Positions 55,666 to 64,000 of a DNA stretch of 64,000 bases are shown here, piece after piece. The notes beneath the pieces were generated by a model. It did no database searches and was not told where the DNA came from. It worked only from the letters and a program-made list of their open reading frames with translations. This DNA comes from Ctena decussata (taxonomy: Eukaryota; Mollusca; Bivalvia; Lucinida; Lucinidae). The stretch's first letter is position 1, and each line of letters starts with the position of its first letter. The stretch lies in assembly GCA_963989385.1 (NCBI GenBank), contig OZ022502.1, positions 49,593,454 to 49,657,453 on the forward strand, written 5' to 3'. The position numbers and the translations under genes were made by a program.

Positions 55666-57037
55666 AATCAATGTTCTTCCGGGGGACTATGACCCCTGAC
55701 CCTCACAGAGTAAGGTCACTTGGGTTTGTAAACCGCATGCGCTTACACTGTAATATGTGACAAAACGCAGTCTTACTACAGCAAATGGTAAGTTAAAGTT
55801 TATATTCAGTGACAGAGGGTTTTGGAGAATGCATCATTCAGCGCGTGACAACTGCGATGGCCTCCACTGTTACACTAAGCACGGATTTTGCTGACCTATT
55901 TCGAGGACTTGTCATAAGCAGATGCTACAGTCTACTTCAAACAAATAAATCGGTATAGTCCGTTTGCTCCCAAATGCAAACGGCATCCCCAATATTTTTT
56001 AAAAATTGTTGAGAGGTAGAAAATTTACAAACTGCTCATTCTTAATTTTTAACCTATACATAACAAGAATATAATTTTGTAGAAATGTGAGGCTTTGCAT
56101 AAAAAAGTTTCTGTGCAAAAAGGGACCTAAAATATGCCATATTCGCCTCTTAATTACAAGGGAGTAAAACTTGACTGTTGGAATTCCCGCTTAGTCTTAC
56201 GTATAAGAGCATGAGACCAACGTATGCTATCCTTGAAACAAAATTTATTTGCATAATAATTGAAATTTTATTCTGAATCTATTTCTTGCTACTTTTTGTT
56301 TCACCCAGATATTATCAAATTTTGATACATACACTTTTTATTCGCAAAACCATATAGAATAAATTAAATGTTTATTTACAACATAGTATCACCTGACTAG
56401 TGACACCATGCGTAGCGCGTGTGGACACGTGAATTGCGTTTACTATTTCATTCAGATACGCCCACAACTGTAGTAAACAACGAGTTTACGCTATTGTCTA
56501 TCACAATATTATGGCTGTTCTAACAAACATAGGACGCCCTTCAGTGAAACTGCTCTAATTCTGCATTAATGGTAATGTAAAATATTGTTGGACGAACTCG
56601 GAAGATGCGCATGGTTTTTGTCTTCTGCTTGTGCATATTTCGGCAGGCAGAGGTTTTTCTACACTTTTGGAAAGCAAACAAATATGACGTTCCCATCTGC
56701 TTTTAGAGAGGTCTCTTCCTGAAGGGATTATGTGATAGGCAGGGACGCGGGTCGCGCACTGAAGCCGATTTCGTCTATCTACGGCCATTGACAGCTATCT
56801 TCCATCAAAGTCATGGATGTTATTACATGACTTTACAATGTTATTAATATTTTTCTCCGTATTTATATTGATCTAAGTATTTCAATCTATTTTTTCCCTT
56901 TTACGTTTCTCTGTTTTGTTTTCTGTAGAGAGGGTGTATGCGCAGCAGCTATTCACATTTTTTACAGAAACTGTTAATTGGGAATGGTTTGGTATGCTAG
57001 TGACTGACATGTTTCTCTTGTTGATGACAGAGATAAC
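55666..57037. other. No gene seen
   Basis: Unrecognised AT-rich sequence. A 77-codon minus frame (56555-56788) has no domain or splice support. Confidence 0.4.
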
Positions 57038-60000
57038 ATGATAAGCTACAATAATAAGAGCATGTGTCGAGTCACTATCATGCCAGAGTACCGTCGTGTG
57101 TGCAGAGTTTCACTACTTATACATGTTTTGGTCTTTCATATCATTTATTACCAGTTTCTTTCTAGCTACTCGGTCCTGATGTCAACTAAAGATACTGCTC
57201 TATTGGCCCAGATGGCAACTCCCAGAAACATATGTGAAACGTCATGTAATTGTACAAAACTACGTAGGAATATTACTTTTGCGCTGAATCTTTCTTGCTA
57301 TTTCGCAATCACTTTAATATTGGCGTGGATGTTCATGCTCCTTTTGATTTTGTCTGGTAATGTACATCCAAACCCAAGTCCATTATCAGTAACATCTAGT
57401 AGTAGTAGTAGCTCTGACTCATCAATTAACTTGTCAACCTCAATTTTAAACACTCTTAACGTCAGCCACCACTTACCATTTGTCCATTATAATTACTAAA
57501 CTCGACATTTTACAAACTGAATTGTTTGAATTCGACATTTTAGCCTTCTCGGAAACCTGGCTCAGCCCTACAACACATACTGATGAATTAATTTTTCCAT
57601 CCTATAATATTGAACGAAGGGACAGGGTTGGTGACAGATATGGAGATTTGCTTATATATATTAAAGAGGGGCTACATTACAGGCGTAGGAAAGACCTAGA
57701 GCCATTACATACTGAATGCATGTGGATTGAAGTCTCAAACTGTTATAAACATATATTGTTTGGACTTTTTACAGGCCTCCAATGGCTGACTCCATCTATT
57801 ATTCATCTTTAGAAAACTCCTTGAACCTTGCTGTTGACACAGGCATACAAGACATAATTATTACAGGTGACTTCAATTTCAATTTATTAAATTAACAAAC
57901 CTCTCGAAAGATTGAATCATTTTGTAATCAATTTGCATTATACCAGTCTATAGATGAACCTACTCACTTCACAGAAACTTCTTCTTCTGTCCTTGACATC
58001 ATACTTGTTAGCAATAAAGATCACCTTTTACTTAGTGGAGTAGCTGACCCCTTTCTGAACCAAGAAGTAAGATACCACTGTCCTGTCTACGGTATTTTCA
58101 AATTCTCTAAACCCAAACCAAAATCATTTACAAGACACATATGGAAATACGATCAAGGTAATTATGACCTGCTACGAACAAAAGCAGCAGCCACAGACTG
58201 GACATCTTTACACGATAACGACATAAGCAAGCACGCAGAAAACATAACTTCTCATATAATTTCAATAGCAAAAAAATGTATACCAAATAAAACCATCAGA
58301 ATAAGGCCATCCGAACCTCCTTGGATAACTTCTTACATTAAACACTATATAAGGAAACGAAAACGAGCATATAGGCAAGCTAAACGTACTAACGCTCCTA
58401 TCAAGTGGACAAAGTTTCGAAAACTGCGTAACAAAGTTGAAGCACTAATTCATGATTCTAAAAGCTCCTTTTACGACGGAATTGCATCAAAATTAAAATC
58501 TAGTAACCTCTCATCAAGAGACTGGTTGTCCGTACTTAAGAAAGTTATTACATCGAACTCCAACTCAATTATTCCTCCACTTGAAAGTAATGGTAGTATA
58601 TTCACCGATTAACTAGATAAAGCTAACATACTCAACCAGTTCTTTCAAAACCAAACTTTCCTTAATGAACAAAATGCTACTCTTCCGGACTTAATCCCTT
58701 ATGAAATTAATTCTAGTCTCAACTCTATCAACCTCACTCCTACTGATGTTCTGTCTATCCTAAACCACCTACCACTTGGTACCAAATGGTTTGAGTAATC
58801 GAATACTTAAAGAATTGGCAACAGAACTTTCTGAGCCGCTGTGCTTCCACTATAATCTATCTCTAAGAACTGGTATAGTCCCTTCTTCATATAAAATGGG
58901 ATATGTCTGTTCAGTTTTCAAAAAGGACGACCCGTCTCTCCCTAACAAGTACTATCCAATAACCTTGCTGAACTCAGAAGATAAGGTTTTTGAGAGACTT
59001 GTCTTCAAACACTTATATAACCATCTACACGACAATCATATTCTTACTCCACTACAGTCTGGTTTTATACCAGGTGACTCAACAGTGAATCAACTTACCT
59101 ATCTGTATAACACGTTCTGTCATGCACTGGATTCTGAAAAAGAGGTTCGTGTTGTTTTTTGTGACATTTCTTAAGCCTTTGGCCGCGTTTGGCATGTCGG
59201 TCTTATACACAAGCTCAGGTCAGGTGGAGTCACTGGTAAAAAATCTTGACTGGTTTAAGAGTTATCTTACTGATAGACAACAACGGGTTGTCCTTCCTGG
59301 AGCTTCTTCTGATTGGACTTACATTCGAGCTGGAGTTCCACAGGGGTCCGTACTTGGGCCCTCACTATTTTTTCTTTATATTAATGAAATAGTCTGTGAT
59401 ATTGGAGCAAACATACGACTTTTTGCAGATGATACTAGTCTTTTTATTATGGTGGACAATCCAGTTACAACAGCAGTAACTCTCAACGCAGACCTTAATC
59501 GTATATGTAACTGGGCTGATACTTGGCTAGTTTCTTTCAACCCGACTAAGACTGAATCGCTTCTTCTTTCCCGTAAACTAATCAGACCCGTTTATCCTCC
59601 AATCTACATGCAGAACCAGTAAATTTCTCAAGTTGAAACCCATAAACATTTAGGCATATATACTTCAAATGACTGTACTTGGCACACTCATATTGATTAC
59701 ATTAAAAATAAAGCTTGGAATCGGATACATATTATGAGAAAATTGAAATTCAAAATTGACAGGAAATCCTTAGAAATTATATATACATCATTTATAAGAC
59801 CAGTTTTGGAATACGCCGACGTAATTTGGGATAATTGTACACAATATGAAAAGCAAGAATTAGAAAAAATCCAAAACGAAGCTGCGCGAATAGCAACAGG
59901 ATCCACTAAACTTATTTCCTTGGACACTCTTTACAGGGAAATTAACTGGGATACGCTTGAAAAAAGACGGAAAGATCACAAACTCGCACTGTTTTAGAAA

Positions 60001-60720
60001 ATGCAAAGTAATATGACACCTTCTTATCTATCTAACTTAATACCTCAAACAATTAGCAACACTTCTCACTATAACCTCAGAAATTCTGACAACCTCCAGA
60101 ATATAAATGCAAGGACATCTCAATATGCTAACTCATTCCTCCCATCAACGGTCAGAGATATGAATAGCTTTCCTGCAGAGGTAGCTCAGTCTGACTCTCT
60201 AACAACTTTGTTGCTGACGCCCCAGGGATCTCCAGGTGTCTCAACACGTTTTGGCTGTCGAGTCCTCATCCTTGCTTCATAACGGTCTTTTCTTGATTTT
60301 AATTGTTGACCGTGATGACTTTTTGATGAGTTAGGGGACCTCCATACGAACCGAACTACCAACTAATTGTGTGCACCGCGGCAGAGGGTGAGGGTGAAGG
60401 TTTGGGCCCAGTAAAACCGGTTTAACCCCCCCCCCCTCCCCCAGTAGTTATTACTGACCGTCCCAAGGCGGTACTTTTGTTGCGGTTGCATTTGTTTTAT
60501 GTTCAGTGCTGTTTAATTTATTGTGTTCTTATTTTAACCCTTCTATAATAAAAATAGAAAATAGGTAAAATTAGTTGTTAAATGTTTTTCGTATAATTTG
60601 CTTAGTCTGTTGTAACCCTTCTGTTGGTCTAAATTATTTAGTTCAATAAAGATAGCTGAGTTGCCACCTATTTGGGAAAGAGCCGCTAACTCGGCTTATC
60701 ACTTTTAATTTATTGTTTGT
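57038..60720 (+). pseudogene. Decayed LINE (CR1/L2-like) with endonuclease and reverse transcriptase
   Basis: The N-terminal hydrophobic segment ends LLLILSGNVHPNPSP, resembling the 2A-like leader of CR1-type elements but degenerate. The APE endonuclease is recognisable by AFSETWL (near 57550) and ITGDFNFN (near 57865). Its terminal SDH motif reads RYH, so a catalytic Asp is lost. RT motifs appear in order: FCDIS (59155), GVPQGSVLGP (59335), RLFADDTSLF (59420). A tail reads LRNSDNLQNINARTSQYANS. Frames shift near 57480, 57770, 58770 and 59170-59250, with stops at about 57892, 58611 and 59172. The 3' UTR has a C run at 60426-60440 and AATAAAGATAGC near 60645. It is dead but near full length. 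Confidence 0.82.
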
Positions 60721-62106
60721 TGCGATGTCTTTGTCAATCTTTCCCTTGGATGTTGGGGATAGGGTTTGGAATCTGATTCAGTCAGTTCCTGAAGCGTAGT
60801 TACTCTTTAAATTTTCAAAAATCATCTTAATAGAAACAGAGCACCTGTCCCTAAGAATTATTACACTGGTTCTAGACAACCCAAAATCCTGCATACTCGT
60901 CTTCGCATAAATAAATAATGACTTATTTCTGAAAAATATTACCGACTCACCGCTGTGTCACTGTGGAAGTATTGAAAATACTAAACATTTCTTTTTGCAG
61001 TGTCATTTCTATTTTGAACAAAGAGCTGAACTTCTGGACTCTATATCTCAATTTGGGGCAATATCTCTTAATTTGCTACTTTATGGTGACATTTCTTTAT
61101 CTTTTAACACAAATGTTATAATATTCGAAAGAGAACAAAAGTATATAAGAGACACCAAACGTTTCTAACATAACAATATATTTTGCCATGCGACCGGTTA
61201 CCATAAGCTAACAAGACAAGTTAAAGCCAGTCTGCTGCTGCATTCCCCTCTCTGTTATAGTATTTTTTTTTTATTTATGTTTACCTTTTTTCATATTCTT
61301 CTTTTTTCTTTCTTTTATAAAGATCTTTTCATCTGTGTTACACTTTCATTATCAAACAGTTAAAGCTCGGTTAATGTTTATATGATCTTTTCTGAGTGAC
61401 ACAAATTAAATTAGTTAACAAAATGCACATTCATCCTTATACAGCTTTCATTACAGCTGAAACATCAGCTTATTTTGACGTATTCAGAATACTCACTACT
61501 AATACATTAACAGAGCTTCTGTTTTGTTTTGTTTTTTGTTGTTTTTTTCATGTATTTTATATATCTTTTTCTCTCTCTCTCCTTGTCTTTCTTTGTTACT
61601 TTTGAATCTACGTGTTTTTACTTGAGCATCTACCACTGTTTAGAACTACTATTCTGGATTATTTCTTGATCATATTTGTTTTCAAATTATAAGATGTGTT
61701 TCGCCTATTACTTAACAAACTATATTTGTTAAGGAAAAGAACTAAATAAGTATTATTGCTTTCGTTCTGATCCTTAAACTTGTATTGACGACATGTTGTA
61801 CTTTGTCATGTTTACGAAATAAAATATGTTTAAATTAAAATATTGTACAAAAGCAGCCAAAAATTTGGATTTTTCGTATTCTGTTAAGTACAATTATAGG
61901 AATCATTAGGACATTATTTTCCAACGCTTGCCAGCATCAGGCCCCCTTATAATTACCCGAGGTGATATATGGTTATTGCAACCACCGTGCTCCGTTTACA
62001 AAACGTCTTCCATGCTTCTTTAATATCTTTTTGTTGTATTTACTCATATGTCATGTATATATGACCTGAGATTTAATAAAGGTATGTTCTGTTCTGTTCT
62101 GTTCTG
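60721..62106 (+). mobile_element. Second, 5'-truncated LINE fragment with TTCTG tail
   Basis: WNLIQSVPEA near 60770 starts a C-terminal region similar to the end of the first LINE, continuing NPKILHTRLRIN, NITDSPLCHCGSIENTKHFF and QCHFYFEQRAELLDSISQFG (Cys/His-rich tail of CR1-like proteins). A long 3' UTR ends AATAAAGGTATG and then about four TTCTG repeats at 62085-62106. It has in-frame stops. The duplicated protein region shows this is a separate copy from the upstream LINE. Confidence 0.7.
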
Positions 62107-62690
62107 ACATTAGAACATTTAATGGAACTTTCGTCGTTTTCGAGAAAATAAGCAAAACCTCGTTTGCACTTGAACAAACGGACTATATAAGTCCGTTTGG
62201 TTCAAGCAATATTTATTTAATATAAGCTACATGGTTACAAAACAGTACAATATACAAATGGCACAGGATCTGAAGGTAAGCGAAACGCTTTTATGAAAGT
62301 CATCTCCTGAAATACGACATAATTTAGAATGGCTGACCCAATTTTGCAAACCAATAAGTCAATTAACAAGGATGAAAACAACACATACACAAAGGTATAC
62401 TGACATAAATACAAATAAGGTACAGATGAGAAACAACCGCGCAAGCACTCAGTATCGAATCAACACCGAATCAACGATGATCCAACGCTGCATGGCGTTG
62501 AACCAGCGTTGATTCAGCGTCGACTCGAGACTGCGTGCCCAGTGGGGAAAAAGAAAAAAAAATAAACAAAGAAACCGCTTTTCTGATTATTGCTATTAAT
62601 GCTCGTATTATTATTATTACAGTAGCTCACTTAACATGATTGATGATTGAAATTGTCCAGATATAAATTAAGAAACATTTCTGCAGAAAA
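62107..62690. other. No gene; GTTGATTC palindromic repeat near 62455-62545
   Basis: ATCAACACCGAATCAACGAT...GTTGATTCAGCGTCG with GCCCAGTGGGG at its edge resembles the sequence at 28565-28625. Probably the same short palindromic repeat family. Confidence 0.45.
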
Positions 62691-62691
62691 C

Positions 62692-64000
62692 AAGAGGGCC
62701 ATGAGGCCCTGAATCGCTCACCTGAACAATTTGCAAGGTGGCTTTTACTTATCATGTCTGACATTGTCAAAATATGAGTTTTGGGTCAAAAGTCAAAGAA
62801 TGACCATGACCACTTGTACTCATAAATCTTCATGTACTCATTAAGACAACCATATATATCATTTTTAGGCCAAAATCTTCAGACTTTCCATGAAATCTTA
62901 TGTTCTAGCATTTTCCCATATTTGACCATGCCGCAAAAAAGGTCAAGGTCAACCCAAGGTCACCATTTGAACAGTCTTGGTGGTACTCTAGTACTCCATG
63001 CTATTTACCAAGTTTCAAGGCCATAGGTGTATTGGTTCTGGAGATTTGGTTGGTTGGTTGATTTGATGCTTAACGTCCACGGTAAACAACTAAGGTCATG
63101 TCGGGACGGTCAGTTAACCTAACCACACTATTCCTGGGCAGGCTTAGACCTCCTAAGCGGTTAACCAGTACTAAGTGCACATACTTTTGGTTCTGGAGAA
63201 GAAAAATATTAAAGATTTATATCATAAGTGGTAATGGCGGCCAAGTTGGTCATGTGACCTGGACCGTTTGAACAAATTTTCATTCAACCAACACCTGGAG
63301 GCTTTATATGAAATGTGTTCACAATTGGCCCTTTGGCTTTTAAGGAAATGGTTGAAAATATCAAAATATGAGCAATCTGGATCGAAGGTAATAAAATGAC
63401 CTTGACCTCTTGTACTCATAATTTTTCATGAACTCATTAAGACAACTGTATATACCAATTTTTTAGGCCAAAATCTTCAAAACTTGCCATGAAATCTTAT
63501 GTTCTACCATTTTCCCATATTTGACCTTGCTGTAAAAGGTCAAGGTCAACACAAGGTCATCATTTGAACAATCTTGATAGTACTCAAGTACCCAATGCTA
63601 CATACAAAGTCTCAAGGCCATAGGTCAATTGGTTCTGGAGAAGAAGATTTTTAAAGGTATTTACCATATATGGGCGTCGCGGCCATGTTGGTCATGTGTC
63701 CAAGACCGTAAGATAATTTTTACATTCCCTCAACCCCTCGAGGCTCTATATGAAATTTGGTTTCAATTGGCCCAGTGGTTTTAGAGCCGATTGTTTGAAA
63801 TTGTCAAAATTTGAGATTTCTGGGTCAAAGGTCAAAGAATGACCTTGACCTCTTGTACTCACAAATCTTCATGTACTCATTAAGATGGTTGTATATGCCA
63901 ATTTTTAGGCCAAAATCTTCAAAACTTACCATGAAATCTCATGTTCTAGCATTTTCCGATATTTGACCTTGCCGTAAAAAAGGTCAAGGTCAACCCAAGG
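62692..64000. repeat. Tandem repeat, ~443-bp unit, continues past window end
   Basis: Starts AAGAGGGCCATGAGGCCCTG, a motif I know from many bivalve repeats. Units repeat GGTCAAAGAATGACCTTGAC, CTTGTACTCA, AAATCTTCATGTACTCATTA, CCATGAAATCTTATGTTCTA and AAGGTCAAGGTCAAC, with starts near 62775, 63370 and 63812. The first unit is longer by one SINE insertion. Confidence 0.85.
63045..63186 (-). mobile_element. SINE (truncated) inserted in a tandem-repeat unit
   Basis: Minus-strand SINE 3' part (GTTTACCGTGGACGTTAAGC to CAACCAACCAA). It is flanked by the duplication TTGGTTCTGGAGA at 63032-63044 and 63187-63199. The neighbouring unit near 63625 has this sequence once and no insert. Confidence 0.88.

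Noticed and set aside
56555..56788. 77-codon minus-strand frame
   Set aside because: No recognisable domain, no splice signals fitting a gene model, and no repeat support.

Overview
The window reads as animal nuclear DNA, most likely from a bivalve mollusc. It is AT-rich and has no bacterial-style operons. Its few genes are split by introns with good GT/AG splice sites, and most of the sequence is interspersed and tandem repeats of kinds familiar from marine bivalve genomes: CCGTCCGTCC-type tandem repeats, repeats starting AAGAGGGCCATGAGGCCCTG, and a tRNA-headed SINE resembling the V-SINE superfamily. A venerid clam is plausible, but the species is inference.

Layout. 1-1.25 kb: minus-strand remnant of an uncharacterised protein family, broken by frameshifts and a stop. 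5.5-14.8 kb: plus-strand gene for a type I membrane protein (CUB-like module, two LDL-receptor class A modules, a 39-base micro-exon, Thr/Ser-rich stalk, transmembrane helix, 24-residue tail). Its first exons were not found. 19.65-28.5 kb: minus-strand six-exon gene for a secreted, cysteine-free, furin-cleavable cationic precursor of 232 residues, whose introns and upstream flank hold a dense cluster of ~235-bp palindromic elements. 30.96-31.14 kb: possible orphan terminal exon. 32.4-32.95 kb: cluster of TGATATCA palindromes. 34.5-40.5 kb: ~450-bp tandem satellite interrupted by a LINE-containing segment and by a terminal-inverted-repeat element with its own ~330-bp tandem repeats. 41.39-50.36 kb: complete Ty3/gypsy-type LTR element of 8,972 bp, closest in gene order to the Gmr1 group, with gag, protease and integrase but no reverse transcriptase/RNase H. 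50.4-57 kb: repeat-derived DNA with a ~1-kb tandem duplication. 57-62.1 kb: two adjacent decayed LINEs. 62.7 kb to the end: ~443-bp tandem repeats, one unit carrying a SINE.

The two host genes do not form an operon and no functional link between them is visible. The most interesting items are the secreted-precursor gene (exon 3 sits between two palindromic elements and a donor site has been tandemly copied), the RT-less LTR element with six perfect CRE/ATF palindromes per LTR, and direct reconstruction of that element's empty target site from another repeat copy in the window. All exon joins were made by eye from splice sites and phase; no alignment, RNA or database evidence was available.
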